In this document: piece after piece, positions 1 to 10,205 of the stretch
Layout: each line of letters starts with the position of its first letter
Numbering within the stretch: position 1 is the first letter of the stretch
Source: Afipia massiliensis
GTDB taxonomy: Bacteria; Pseudomonadota; Alphaproteobacteria; Rhizobiales; Xanthobacteraceae
Direction: 5' to 3'
NCBI RefSeq assembly: GCF_001006325.2
Contig: NZ_LBIA02000001.1
Location: 3,845,501 to 3,909,500 of the forward strand
DNA: 64,000 bases
Program-made: the position numbers and the translations under genes
The notes under the pieces: generated by a model
What the model was told of the DNA's origin: nothing
The model's input: only the letters and a program-made list of their open reading frames with translations
Databases searched by the model: none

Positions 1-357
1 CCACAGGCCCTTCACTTCGTCAGGCGTCATGTGCCCGGCTTTTTCGCCGAACACATGGGGATGGCGCCGGGTCATTTTCGTCGTAATGGCATTGACCACG
101 TCGCCGAAGGCGAATGCGCCTTGCTCCTCGGCCATCCGCGCATGAAACACCACCTGAAGCAGCAGATCGCCGAGTTCTTCCTTCAGGTCTTCGAGATCGT
201 CCCGTGCGATTGCCTCCGCGACCTCATAGGCTTCCTCGATGGTGTAGGGCGCGATGGTCGCGAAGGTCTGCTCCAGATCCCATGGGCATCCGGTTTCGGG
301 CGTGCGCAGCGCCGCCATGATGTCGAGGAGTTCGGAGATGTCGCGGGAAGGAGGCAT
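1..357 (-). CDS. mazG: nucleoside triphosphate pyrophosphohydrolase MazG (3' end outside window)
   Basis: This is the first 119 codons of a MazG-type NTP pyrophosphohydrolase, which hydrolyses (d)NTPs to monophosphates plus pyrophosphate in the cytoplasm. The N-terminus reads [20 protein letters not shown] and continues with the MazG helices: an [10 protein letters not shown] stretch followed by [14 protein letters not shown] supplies the E-x-x-E and E-x-x-D metal ligands. A RRHPHVFG stretch typical of the family follows. The gene runs off the left edge, so the second MazG domain cannot be seen. It diverges from queC, with the two starts less than 100 bp apart. Confidence 0.9.
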   Translation of the reverse strand, partial: MPPSRDISELLDIMAALRTPETGCPWDLEQTFATIAPYTIEEAYEVAEAIARDDLEDLKEELGDLLLQVVFHARMAEEQGAFAFGDVVNAITTKMTRRHPHVFGEKAGHMTPDEVKGLW

Positions 358-452
358 GGCGCACCACGGGCATGAAAGGGCTTGCCCTCTATGCCGCAAT
401 GACGGTCTGGAGACAATTGGCGGAGCGGTGTCCGGATGCTAAGTGCAGTCTC

Positions 453-1181
453 ATGACAGAGTTGGGCCAAAACAACGCAGCCTTGGTGCTTTTCTCCGGC
501 GGGCAGGATTCCGCGACGTGCCTGGCGTGGGCGCTGGCGCGCTTTACGCGCGTGGAAACCATCGGGTTTTCCTACGGCCAACGCCACGCCGTTGAACTGG
601 ACAGCCGGGCGAAACTGATCGACGGCATGATGGCGCTCCGCCCCGAATGGGCTTCAAAGCTGGGCGAAAACCACACCCTGGATGTTCCGACGCTCGGCGA
701 CATCTCGGAGACCGCTCTGACGCGCGACACCGCGATTGAAATGGGCGAGGGCGGCCTGCCCAACACCTTCGTGCCCGGTCGCAATCTGGTGTTCCTGACC
801 TTCGCCGCCGCGCTGGCCTACCGGCGGGGCGTCACCCACATTGTCGGCGGCATGTGCGAAACGGATTTCTCAGGCTATCCCGACTGCCGCGACGAAACCA
901 TCAAGGCACTCAATGTGGCGCTCAATCTCGGCATGGCGCGTCCGTTCGAACTGCACACGCCGCTGATGTGGCGCGACAAGGCCGACACCTGGGCGCTGGC
1001 GGAAGAACTCGGCGGCAAGGGGCTGGTCGATCTGATCGTTGAACACTCCCACACCTGCTATCTCGGTGAACGCGGCGCGCGTCACGATTGGGGCTACGGC
1101 TGCGGCGAATGTCCCGCTTGCAGCCTGCGCGCCAAGGGCTGGGCGGCTTATGCTGCGCACGCCGTCCCCGAAGCGCGATGA
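453..1181 (+). CDS. queC: 7-cyano-7-deazaguanine synthase QueC
   Basis: QueC converts 7-carboxy-7-deazaguanine, ammonia and ATP to preQ0 in queuosine biosynthesis. At 242 residues it has the usual family length. The PP-loop ATP-binding motif [14 protein letters not shown] lies near the N-terminus, and the C-terminal [14 protein letters not shown] provides three of the four zinc-binding cysteines (the fourth is in HSHTCYLGE). An upstream in-frame ATG at 372 exists, but the conserved protein begins at [14 protein letters not shown], so I use 453. Its stop overlaps the start of the next gene (ATGA), which suggests translational coupling with a queuosine-precursor transporter. Confidence 0.95.
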   Translation: MTELGQNNAALVLFSGGQDSATCLAWALARFTRVETIGFSYGQRHAVELDSRAKLIDGMMALRPEWASKLGENHTLDVPTLGDISETALTRDTAIEMGEGGLPNTFVPGRNLVFLTFAAALAYRRGVTHIVGGMCETDFSGYPDCRDETIKALNVALNLGMARPFELHTPLMWRDKADTWALAEELGGKGLVDLIVEHSHTCYLGERGARHDWGYGCGECPACSLRAKGWAAYAAHAVPEAR

Positions 1182-1735
1182 CGCTCGCTCGACGTCTTCG
1201 CGCGGAAGGCTTTGTTTTCCTTGCCGCCTATATCGCCTGCATCCCGATCGCGAACTGGCTGATCCAGCACATCGGAACTGTCTGCCCACCCGATGGACCG
1301 TGTCTTATCCCGGTGGCGCCGGGTCTGATGGCGCCGAGCGGCGTGCTGATGGCCGGCCTCGCGCTGGTGCTGCGCGATCTGGTGCAGCGGCGGCTTGGCG
1401 TGACATACGGGTTGGCGGCGATCGGAGCAGGGACCGTGCTCTCGGCGGCGCTGGCCCCCGCGTCGCTTGTGGTCGCGTCAGCGGTTGCGTTCCTGTTGTC
1501 GGAACTGGCCGACTTCGCGGTCTATACCCCACTGCAAAAGCGCGGGCTTGTGCTCGCCGTCGCGGCGAGCAGCCTTGTTGGACTGGTCGCTGACTCGCTG
1601 CTGTTTCTGTGGCTCGCCTTCGGCAGCCTCGATTTTCTATCGGGTCAGATCGTTGGCAAGGTCGTGATGGTGCTGCTCACGCTGCCGGCGATCCGCTGGC
1701 TGCGCAACAGGGATGAGCGACTGGGCGTCACGTAG
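1178..1735 (+). CDS. VUT family protein, probable queuosine precursor transporter (YhhQ-like)
   Basis: This 185-residue integral membrane protein has about five hydrophobic segments, beginning [19 protein letters not shown]. The pattern, including a [20 protein letters not shown] segment and a [15 protein letters not shown] segment, matches the VUT/YhhQ family, which imports queuosine precursors (preQ0 or preQ1). The ATG overlaps the queC stop by 4 bp. An upstream in-frame ATG at 1088 lies inside queC and is unlikely to be used. The pairing with queC supports a role in queuosine salvage. The family call comes from pattern and context and the substrate is inferred. Confidence 0.8.
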   Translation: MTLARRLRAEGFVFLAAYIACIPIANWLIQHIGTVCPPDGPCLIPVAPGLMAPSGVLMAGLALVLRDLVQRRLGVTYGLAAIGAGTVLSAALAPASLVVASAVAFLLSELADFAVYTPLQKRGLVLAVAASSLVGLVADSLLFLWLAFGSLDFLSGQIVGKVVMVLLTLPAIRWLRNRDERLGVT

Positions 1736-1737
1736 GC

Positions 1738-2571
1738 TCAGCGCCCCTTGAAATCGGCTGGCCGCTTTTCGAGGAACGATGCAAGGCCTTCACGAAAATC
1801 CTGCGTTCGCATCAAGGGCAGCAGTTGCAGGAAGACGTGGTGAACGTGATCGTTGAAATTCTCCGAAAGCCCGACGCGCATCATGCGCTTGGCTGACTGA
1901 ACCGCCAATGGTGCATTGGCTGCGATCTCGGCCGCAAGCGCGCGGGCGCGCGGCATTAGTTCGGCGTCGGGAACGACGTGATTGGTCAGGCCCATCTCAA
2001 GGCTTTCCTTGGCCGACAGCGTGCGCCCCGTGAAGATGATTTCGGCGGCCTTCGCCCAGCCGAGCATGCGCGGCAGAAACCAAGTCCCGCCTGACTCCGG
2101 CACGATGCCGCGCTTGACGAAGGCGGCCGCGAACTTCGCGCTTTCGGCCATGATGCGAATGTCGCAGCCCAGTGCCGTGTCCATGCCGTAGCCGGCGGCG
2201 GCGCCATTGAGCGCGCAGATCGTCGGCTTCTCCATGTTGAACAGGATCGTGGGTGGCGCGGTCTTGAGGTCGAGCGTTGTCCGTGCGCCGTCGGCATCAT
2301 TCTGCGAGCCGATTCCGGTGCCGCTGGATGCGCTGGCCACATCGAGGCCGGCGCAGAAGGCGCGTCCCGTCGCGGTGAGAATGACGACACGCACGGCAGG
2401 ATCGTTGTCCGCCTGCAGAAGCAATTGACCGAGCTGTTCCAGCATCGGACGCGAGATCGTGTTCAGCCGCTCCGGGCGATTGAGCGTGATGGTGGCGATG
2501 TTGCCGTCGACCGCATAGAGCACTTCCGACTCGGCGATACGGGATTCCGGCACTCTTTCGGTCTTCGACAT
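1738..2571 (-). CDS. enoyl-CoA hydratase/isomerase family protein
   Basis: This 277-residue crotonase-fold protein has the usual landmarks: NRPERLNTISRPM, the oxyanion-hole region GRAFCAGLDV, and a GCDIRIMAESAKFAAAFVKR segment followed by PESGGTWFLPR. The two catalytic glutamates of classic hydratases (GCE and QPE positions) are Asp and Phe here, while an acidic residue sits in PESGGT. An isomerase or another crotonase reaction is therefore as likely as hydration. The start at 2571 is preceded by GAGGAAATGCC, a good ribosome binding site; the upstream ATG at 2586 would overlap that site. It appears to be a single gene, convergent with the VUT gene. Confidence 0.85.
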   Translation of the reverse strand: MSKTERVPESRIAESEVLYAVDGNIATITLNRPERLNTISRPMLEQLGQLLLQADNDPAVRVVILTATGRAFCAGLDVASASSGTGIGSQNDADGARTTLDLKTAPPTILFNMEKPTICALNGAAAGYGMDTALGCDIRIMAESAKFAAAFVKRGIVPESGGTWFLPRMLGWAKAAEIIFTGRTLSAKESLEMGLTNHVVPDAELMPRARALAAEIAANAPLAVQSAKRMMRVGLSENFNDHVHHVFLQLLPLMRTQDFREGLASFLEKRPADFKGR

Positions 2572-2707
2572 TTGGCATTTCCTCATTTTTTCTGCGCGCA
2601 GGTAAGATCAAAAGCCGCCACGGCGCAAGCGCTGGACACCGCTCGGCTGCCTTGCGCGCGCTGTGGCAGCCGCATAGACTCGAGAAGCCGCGCACGGGAG
2701 AAGCACA

Positions 2708-2959
2708 ATGATGAAGCTCAAGCCGAACTGCGAATGTTGCGACAAGGATCTGCCGCCGGAGAGCGGCGAGGCTGTGATCTGCACGTTCGAGTGCACGTTC
2801 TGCGCAACCTGCGCCGATACCGTGTTTGGCGGCGTCTGTCCGAACTGCGGCGGAAATTTTGTGCCGCGCCCGATCAGGCCTGCAGCGATGTTGCGGAAGT
2901 ATCCGGCTTCGACCGAGCGACATCTGCGCGAACAGCCGTGTCTGGCGAAAGCGGGCTGA
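2708..2959 (+). CDS. DUF1272 domain-containing zinc-binding protein
   Basis: This 83-residue protein matches the DUF1272 pattern: LKPNCECCDKDLPPES at the start, then FECTFCATCA and VCPNCGG, followed by FVPRPIRP. The four CxxC-type pairs imply a zinc-binding fold. The function of the family is unknown to me. The ATG at 2708 is preceded by a GGAG; a second ATG follows directly. The TGA stop lies inside a palindromic repeat at 2958-3006. Confidence 0.85.
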   Translation: MMKLKPNCECCDKDLPPESGEAVICTFECTFCATCADTVFGGVCPNCGGNFVPRPIRPAAMLRKYPASTERHLREQPCLAKAG

Positions 2960-3006
2960 GCATGATCCGGAAAAGTGGGAACCGGTTTTCCGACAAGATC
3001 ATGCTC
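2958..3006. repeat. dispersed palindromic repeat, long form
   Basis: The outer arms GAGCATGATC (2958-2967) and GATCATGCTC (2997-3006) are perfect inverted repeats. Inside them is CGGAAAAGTGGGAACCGG followed by TTTTCCG, a second nested dyad. Related elements in this window lie at 52461-52485 (outer arms only) and 55120-55169 (same GTGGGAACCGGTT core with different arms). It sits between DUF1272 and the convergent thermonuclease gene and could terminate both. Confidence 0.75.
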
Positions 3007-3021
3007 GTATAATCAAAGCCC

Positions 3022-3600
3022 TCAATCTTTGCGATTGTCTGTTCGCGGATGCTGCTGCCGCCACTCGCGCGGCGGCGTGAACGATCCGGCCCACAATCCG
3101 CGCTTCGCGGACTTCGCCTCGTCCTGCTGCACGCCATAGATATTCGCGACACCTGACGTCATGGCCCAGCCCTGCCGGACCATCCAGGCGTTGATGTCGG
3201 TGCCGTCGGGCAGGGTGCAGGTGGCCAGCGAGCGCCCATACTTGTCGATGGACTTTGGCTGGCACGTCAGATCTCGGCCGCGCACACGGCTTCGGAGCTG
3301 CGCCGAGGCCTGTCGGCCACACGGCCAGTCGCGGCCCTGGGCATCCAGGCACATCTGATCGAGTTCCGGTGCATCGATGTCGACGAGGCGAATCCGCGTC
3401 CCGGAAATTGTCAGCGTATCGCCGTCAGCGACAAGGGCATTGCCGGCAATGGGCGCGTCCGGAGTCCGCATCCAGCGTTCGACCGCATAAACACCAAGCG
3501 AGCCGATCAGCACGATCAGCATCACGCCCCAGCGCCTTGTATCCGAACCGAACCGTTCCGGTCCGCGTGGCTGCCGCCGCTGTGGCGTTTGAAAAATCAT
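3022..3600 (-). CDS. membrane-anchored thermonuclease (SNase-like) family protein
   Basis: This 192-residue protein has one N-terminal membrane segment (MLIVLIGSLGVYAV, about residues 26-40) followed by a staphylococcal-nuclease-like domain. The domain shows DGDTLTISGTRIRLVDIDAPE, a classic SNase strand with the calcium-binding Asp and catalytic Arg, then KYGRSLATCTL, NAWMVRQGWA and AKSAKRGLW. It most likely acts outside the inner membrane on DNA or RNA. Upstream in-frame starts at 3663 and 3750 exist, but the extra residues look non-coding, so I use 3600. Confidence 0.8.
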   Translation of the reverse strand: MIFQTPQRRQPRGPERFGSDTRRWGVMLIVLIGSLGVYAVERWMRTPDAPIAGNALVADGDTLTISGTRIRLVDIDAPELDQMCLDAQGRDWPCGRQASAQLRSRVRGRDLTCQPKSIDKYGRSLATCTLPDGTDINAWMVRQGWAMTSGVANIYGVQQDEAKSAKRGLWAGSFTPPREWRQQHPRTDNRKD

Positions 3601-3778
3601 GCGCGAACGTAACTCGGCTCTGTGTGAAGGATTTATGTCGCGCAGTCGCGCAATGCGATTCATCACCTGAATTATGAACTTGCGCGCGCCGGGTTCAAGA
3701 CAATCTTGCCAACGACCGCGTGCTGCGACTAAGTGCCGAAGAAGGACCATTCAATACTCAACTCATCCGGCCTGACAT

Positions 3779-5302
<1,524 letters not shown>

Positions 5303-5371
5303 GACGAGGTCGTGGACGGAAGGTTCGCTCTGCGGGGCTCTGAAGGGCTCATTATGGAGCCTTTGGACTGA

Positions 5372-5705
5372 GGTGGAGACAGCCGTAAGCCCGTATGCTT
5401 GGCCATATCTCGGATTCGCATAAGGTATATTATGGAACATAAATAGATCTGTCTTTCCATGAGCGGAAAACCCGGCTCAGACAGTCGCCACACGGCCTCT
5501 GGGCCGGGTCATTCGCGAATGCGGATGGGGCCTTGCCGGTTCATCGCGGACCACGGGTCATTTATGTCCCGCTTATGAGATCGCCCCAGATTCCATCTCG
5601 AATTCATATGGGCCCCACCTGACACTGCCGGTGTGATTGCGCGGCGACTTTTCGATTCTCGAAGGCCGGGCGCGACGTCCCAGAATGACTTTTCGAGGCG
5701 ATCAA
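5372..5705. other. intergenic region without a recognised gene
   Basis: This 334-bp stretch follows the extended frame of the glucosidase. It is AT-richer than its surroundings near 5420-5460 (AAGGTATATTATGG, then an ATAAATAGATC stretch). I see no convincing coding region, RNA gene or strong terminator. It probably carries the promoter of the next three-gene cluster. Confidence 0.5.
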
Positions 5706-6044
5706 ATGACGATCCAGACTGAACCTCCGTCGTGCAGTTCCGCGTTGGTTTTCATCGGCAAGAACAGCCGCGGCCAGTGGGTCGCGCAGGAGCAGAACGG
5801 GCTGTTCGGCGGTCTGTTCATTAGCCGAGCCGCAGCCGTTCGCTACGCCCTCTTTGAGAACGGCCATCATCCCGAAACCATCATAGCCGCGACCAGCACG
5901 CTTGAGCTCGATATGGGCGGCAGCGCTTCGCGCGGCCTGGAGAGCTATTCGGGCTCGGAGAGCGAAGTCGGCCTGAGATGCCACGAGCAATTTTTGCTGT
6001 CGGGGCGGCGGCGAAATTTCAGCCACATGACCAAGGCAGCGTGA
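5706..6044 (+). CDS. hypothetical protein upstream of the DapA-like gene
   Basis: This 112-residue soluble protein starts MTIQTEPPSCSSALVFIGKN and has no recognised domain. The segment SRGQWVAQEQNGLFGGLFISRAAAVRYALFENG reads like a short regular alpha/beta fold. The ATG at 5706 is preceded by CGAGGCGATCAA; an earlier in-frame GTG at 5637 gives an arginine-rich extension that I do not favour. It ends 9 bp before the DapA-like gene and probably shares its transcript. Confidence 0.6.
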   Translation: MTIQTEPPSCSSALVFIGKNSRGQWVAQEQNGLFGGLFISRAAAVRYALFENGHHPETIIAATSTLELDMGGSASRGLESYSGSESEVGLRCHEQFLLSGRRRNFSHMTKAA

Positions 6045-6053
6045 CGGCATCTC

Positions 6054-7022
6054 ATGACATATGCGATGAACCATCCCGCGACCTGGCTGGCGGGCTATAT
6101 TCCTGATCTTCCAACACCCTTTGACAACGCCGGCGAACTCGACCTTGCGGCCTTTCGGCGGCTCTGTGAACGGCAGATCGCGGCCGGCGCGACCGCACTG
6201 GTGGTCGGCGAACTCACAGGCGAGGATTCAACGCTGAGCGATGCGGAGCATTCGGCGCTCACGCGCATTGCTGTTCGCACGTCGCGTGGCCGCGCGGCGG
6301 TGATCGCCGGGGCAGGTTCAAACTCCACAAGTGCTGCCATTGAACTCTCTCAACGGGCCGAAGCGGACGGCGCCGATGCCGTCCTGTCTGTGGTGCCGTA
6401 CTATAACAAGCCGACACAAGCGGGGCTCTACGCACATTTCTGCGCGATCGCCGAAGCCACACGCCTGCCCATTGTCCTGCATGACGTCCCTTCCCGCACG
6501 GTTCGCGAATTGTCCGACGACACGGTTGCGCAGCTGTCGCAATCGGCGCAGTTCGTTGGTTTGAGAGACGCAACGGGCGATATTTCCCGCCCGCAGCGGC
6601 TGCGGTCATTGATCCGGCCGGAGTTTCGACTGCTGTCAGGCGATGACGCGACCGCGCCAGCTTTTCTGGTGCACGGTGGCGACGGCTGCATATCCGTCAC
6701 ATCGAACCTGATTCCGGATCTGTGCCAGTACCTGTATCGCTGCTGCAAGGAAGACGATCTGCAGACCGCCAGAGCCTTGGCGATCAGGATCGGCCGCCTC
6801 ACCGCGACGTTGCTGCGCGAGCCTCCATCCGTGTCCATCAAATACGCTCTCAGCCTGTTCGGCCTGATGGCGCCCCATGTCCGCCTGCCGCTTCTAGAGC
6901 TCACGGATACTGCCAAGGTCGCGATTGCGGAAGCGATCCGCACCACAGACGAAAGTCCTGCCCCGCATGCCTTGAAGTGCATTGCAACGTCTGATGCGCA
7001 GCCCGCCAATGCCGTCCGGTGA
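6054..7022 (+). CDS. DapA/N-acetylneuraminate-lyase family protein with Lys-to-Arg at the Schiff-base position
   Basis: This 322-residue TIM-barrel protein belongs to the dihydrodipicolinate synthase family. It keeps the proton-relay tyrosine in VPYYNKPTQ and the arginine of DVPSRT. The strand that normally carries the Schiff-base lysine (V-G-x-K-x-A-T-G) reads VGLRDATGD, placing Arg171 (AGA, 6564-6566) at the catalytic position. The usual GTTGE is ELTGE, so one active-site threonine is Leu. Family members need the lysine to bind pyruvate, so canonical aldolase activity is unlikely. It lies between two uncharacterised genes (9-bp gap before, 4-bp overlap after). A second possible start is at 6066. 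Confidence 0.85.
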   Translation: MTYAMNHPATWLAGYIPDLPTPFDNAGELDLAAFRRLCERQIAAGATALVVGELTGEDSTLSDAEHSALTRIAVRTSRGRAAVIAGAGSNSTSAAIELSQRAEADGADAVLSVVPYYNKPTQAGLYAHFCAIAEATRLPIVLHDVPSRTVRELSDDTVAQLSQSAQFVGLRDATGDISRPQRLRSLIRPEFRLLSGDDATAPAFLVHGGDGCISVTSNLIPDLCQYLYRCCKEDDLQTARALAIRIGRLTATLLREPPSVSIKYALSLFGLMAPHVRLPLLELTDTAKVAIAEAIRTTDESPAPHALKCIATSDAQPANAVR

Positions 7023-7453
7023 ACGTCGTGACTGCCGCGTGTCTTCCTATCGACGATCGTTACGACAGGACAATCAGGGCATGGTTGTTGGCGCTGCTGC
7101 GGTACGCGATCACGCTGGACGACGAAGACCGGCTTGTAGCGCTGGCTGCAGCCTCCGAGATCGACAAATCGGGCACACGGCAATCCGGTGACTTTCGGTT
7201 CTTTCATCGCACCAGCGCTAGGCTTTGCGAAGCGATGGCAAGCCCTAGTCGCGCCAGTACGGACGTCTTGCGCTGTCATCTGGACCGGATGAGCGACCCG
7301 CGCATGAAACGAGCGTTCGTCGCCGTTCTCGATCTGGATTTGGGTCAAGCCGTCACCCAGCACGCAGCGAGAGCGCCGCGAGGGCCGGAACGTCCCGATT
7401 TGTGGAAGGGCTTGAAATCTAACCCCGTGTGCCAAAGGATGCGTGATGGATAA
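7019..7453 (+). CDS. hypothetical protein downstream of the DapA-like gene
   Basis: This 144-residue protein starts at a GTG that overlaps the stop of the DapA-like gene (GTGA). I recognise no domain. It is helix-rich at the start (YDRTIRAWLLALLRYAITLD) and contains a basic, cysteine-poor C-terminus. No signal peptide or membrane span is seen. Translational coupling suggests a function linked to the DapA-like protein. The composition is less regular than in the neighbouring genes and the coding call is moderate. Confidence 0.5.
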   Translation: MNVVTAACLPIDDRYDRTIRAWLLALLRYAITLDDEDRLVALAAASEIDKSGTRQSGDFRFFHRTSARLCEAMASPSRASTDVLRCHLDRMSDPRMKRAFVAVLDLDLGQAVTQHAARAPRGPERPDLWKGLKSNPVCQRMRDG

Positions 7454-7476
7454 ATACGATATAATTCAATATCTTA

Positions 7477-7490
7477 TTGATTTTCATCCA
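7477..7490. promoter_or_regulatory. possible FNR/FixK-type box
   Basis: TTGAT-TTTC-ATCCA matches the FNR/FixK consensus TTGAT-N4-ATCAA with one mismatch. It lies in an AT-rich stretch about 200 bp upstream of the acyl-CoA synthetase start. A chance match is quite possible in an AT-rich spacer. Confidence 0.25.
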
Positions 7491-7688
7491 ATTTGAATCT
7501 TAGATAGTTCAAGTAATTTATAAGAAGCCCTTGCCTCGTTGCTGCAACGTCCGATCTGCACGCCGCCATCCACCACAAGCGCGGCCCGGCGCGATCATTG
7601 ACCGGAAATGCCGCCGCTGTAGAACCAGATGCAAATGCTCGCCGGACTTGCGCGTTGGGAACGGCAGCAGCACCGAGAGGTCCGAACC

Positions 7689-9347
7689 ATGAGCAGCCAA
7701 GGCCAATACAGCATCGGTCTGGACAAGAACGCCGCCAATTACGTCCCGCTGTCGCCGTTGAGCTTCCTTGTCCGCAGCGCCAGCGTCTATCCGGACCACA
7801 CCAGCGCCGTCTACGAAGGCCGCAGCTTCACCTGGACGCAGACCTATGAGCGCTGCAAGCGCTTCGCGTCGTTCCTCGCCAAGCGCGGCATCCAGCGCGG
7901 CGATACCGTCGCGGCCATGCTGCCGAACATTCCGGCGATGAACGAAGTCCATTTCGCCGTGCCGATGGCCGGCGGCGTGCTCAACGCGCTCAATATCCGG
8001 CTGGATGCGGCTTCCATCGCGTTCCAGCTCGACCACGGCGGCGCAAAGATCATTCTGGTCGATCCCGAATTTACCGGCGTGATCTCCGACGCGCTCGATC
8101 TCATGAAAGGCCCGAAGCCGCTGATGATCGATGTCGATGACCCAGCGTTTGCCGGTGGCAAGCGGATCGGCGAACTGGAATACGAAGCCGCGGTCGCGTC
8201 CGGCGACCCTGAGTTTGCGTGGCTCCAGCCGCAGGACGAATGGGACGCCATTGCACTCGGTTACACGTCGGGCACCACCGGCAATCCCAAGGGTGTCGTG
8301 ACGCATTATCGCGGCGCGTATCTCAACGCCGTCAGCAACATCCTTGCGGGCAATCTCGGCACGCATCCGATCTATCTCTGGACGCTGCCGATGTTCCATT
8401 GCAACGGCTGGTGCTTCCCGTGGACCATCGCGGCATCGGCCGGGATCAATGTCTGCCTGCGCAAGGTCGATCCCACCAGGATTTTCGAACTGATCAAGGC
8501 CCACGGCGTGACCCACATGTGCGGCGCGCCGATTGTCTACAACACACTGATCAACGCACCCGGCGCGCCCAAGAAATCGTCAGAGGGCAAGTCCGAGAAG
8601 CCGGTCGTGGGACTGATCGCGGGCGCTGCGCCGCCCGTGGCCGTGCTCGAGGGCGCGGAAAACATCGGGATCAAGCTCACCCACGTCTACGGCCTGACCG
8701 AGGTTTACGGCCCCGCCTCCGTATGCGCCGAACAGCCCGGCTGGGACGACCTGCCGGCGGACCAGCGCGCGCAGCTCAAGCGCCGTCAGGGCGTGCCCTA
8801 TCCGCTCCAGGAAGCCGTCACGGTGCTCGATCCCGAAACCATGCAGCCGGTGCCGCGCGATGGCGAAACCATCGGCGAGGTCATGTTCCGCGGCAACATC
8901 GTCATGAAGGGCTACCTGAAGAACGAAAAGGCCACCAAGGAAGCGTTCGAAGGCGGCTGGTTTCACACCGGCGATCTCGGCGTGCTCGATGAGTTCGGCT
9001 ACGTCATCATCAAGGACCGGTCCAAGGACATCATCATCTCGGGCGGCGAGAACATCTCGTCGGTCGAGGTCGAAGACGTTCTGTACAAGCACCCGGCGAT
9101 TCTCTTTGCCGCCGTTGTCGCCAAGCCGGACCCCAAATGGGGCGAGGTGCCCTGCGCCTTCGTCGAACTGAAAGAGGGCGCGACCGCGACCGAAGCGGAG
9201 ATTCTGGCTTACTGCAAAAACATCTTGCCGGGATTCAAATCGCCGAAATCCGTGGTGTTCGGCGCGATCCCGAAGACATCGACCGGCAAGATCCAGAAGT
9301 TCATGCTGCGTGAACAGGCGAATTCCGCGAAGGCGATTTCGGCCTAG
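7689..9347 (+). CDS. acyl-CoA synthetase (AMP-forming)
   Basis: This 552-residue ANL-superfamily enzyme activates a carboxylic acid with ATP and transfers it to CoA. The phosphate-binding loop is YTSGTTGNPKGVVTHYRGAY, followed by the YGLTEVYGP adenylate motif and FHTGDLGVLDEFGYVIIKDR at the hinge. The catalytic lysine is in KTSTGKIQKF near the C-terminus. The sequence is closest in style to medium-chain or methylmercaptopropionate-type ligases, but the substrate cannot be read from the sequence. The start MSSQGQYSIGLDKN at 7689 is preferred to an in-frame ATG at 7629. It is a single-gene unit. Confidence 0.9.
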   Translation: MSSQGQYSIGLDKNAANYVPLSPLSFLVRSASVYPDHTSAVYEGRSFTWTQTYERCKRFASFLAKRGIQRGDTVAAMLPNIPAMNEVHFAVPMAGGVLNALNIRLDAASIAFQLDHGGAKIILVDPEFTGVISDALDLMKGPKPLMIDVDDPAFAGGKRIGELEYEAAVASGDPEFAWLQPQDEWDAIALGYTSGTTGNPKGVVTHYRGAYLNAVSNILAGNLGTHPIYLWTLPMFHCNGWCFPWTIAASAGINVCLRKVDPTRIFELIKAHGVTHMCGAPIVYNTLINAPGAPKKSSEGKSEKPVVGLIAGAAPPVAVLEGAENIGIKLTHVYGLTEVYGPASVCAEQPGWDDLPADQRAQLKRRQGVPYPLQEAVTVLDPETMQPVPRDGETIGEVMFRGNIVMKGYLKNEKATKEAFEGGWFHTGDLGVLDEFGYVIIKDRSKDIIISGGENISSVEVEDVLYKHPAILFAAVVAKPDPKWGEVPCAFVELKEGATATEAEILAYCKNILPGFKSPKSVVFGAIPKTSTGKIQKFMLREQANSAKAISA

Positions 9348-9404
9348 CGCTTATTCGCGAAAGCCGGGACCGGTCTTGCGATCAGAACAAGCGCAAAATA
9401 GTTC

Positions 9405-10205
9405 TCAGGCGTCGATCGCCAGCCGCATGCCGTCGTAGCCCACCTCGATACCCGGCGGCAATTTCGCTTGCAGCACGTCATAGTCGAGGTCGGAATGCAG
9501 GTTCGTCAGCACCGCGCGGCGCGGCTTGAACTTCGCGATCCATGAGAGCGCATCGTCAAGGCTGAAGTGGCTCGGATGCGGCGCGTAGCGCAGCGCATCG
9601 ATGATCCACAGATCGAGATTCTCCAGTGCATGAAAACTCTCGGGCGGAATATCGTGAAGATCCGGTGTGTAGGCAGCATCGCCGATCCGATAACCAAGCG
9701 CCGGAATATTTCCGTGCTGGACCAGAAATGCGGTCAAGGCGAGGGAGCCGCCCTTCCCGTCGATAGTCTCGGTTTCTCCGGCCTCAATCGAGCGCTTTTC
9801 GAGGATCGCCGGATAGTCGCTGCCGGGCGCCTGCTCAAAGCAGTATGAGAAGCGCAGCAGGATGTCCTTGCCTGTCGACGTGTTGAGATAGACCGGAATC
9901 CGCTTGCGCTGATGCAGCACCACGGAGCGCAGATCGTCGATGCCGTGGGTCTGGTCGGCATGCTCATGGGTAAGGAATGTCGCTTCAAGATGATCCACAT
10001 TGGCGTCGATCAACTGCTCGCGCAGGTCCGGCGACGTATCGATCAGCACCCGCGTCAGACCGGTCGCGCGCCCCTTCTCGGCCAGCAGCGAACAGCGGCG
10101 GCGGCGATTTTTTGGATTGTTGGGATCGCACGCGCCCCACCCCAGCGCGGGGCGCGGCACGCCGGCGGACGATCCGGAGCCAAGGATTGTCAGGATCACC
10201 GTCAT
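9405..10205 (-). CDS. MBL fold metallo-hydrolase (PhnP/RNase Z-like)
   Basis: This 266-residue metallo-beta-lactamase-fold hydrolase begins TVILTILGSGSSAGVPRPAL, the usual opening of the PhnP-like branch. The metal-binding motif is THEHADQTHGID, with further histidines at VQHGNIPALG and in NLHSDLDY. It is probably a cyclic-phosphate phosphodiesterase or a nuclease-like enzyme; the substrate is unknown. It overlaps the TatD gene by 4 bp and is the last gene of the dac-tmk-holB-metG-tatD operon. The YchF/TatD/MBL order is common in the Rhizobiales. Confidence 0.88.
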   Translation of the reverse strand: MTVILTILGSGSSAGVPRPALGWGACDPNNPKNRRRRCSLLAEKGRATGLTRVLIDTSPDLREQLIDANVDHLEATFLTHEHADQTHGIDDLRSVVLHQRKRIPVYLNTSTGKDILLRFSYCFEQAPGSDYPAILEKRSIEAGETETIDGKGGSLALTAFLVQHGNIPALGYRIGDAAYTPDLHDIPPESFHALENLDLWIIDALRYAPHPSHFSLDDALSWIAKFKPRRAVLTNLHSDLDYDVLQAKLPPGIEVGYDGMRLAIDA

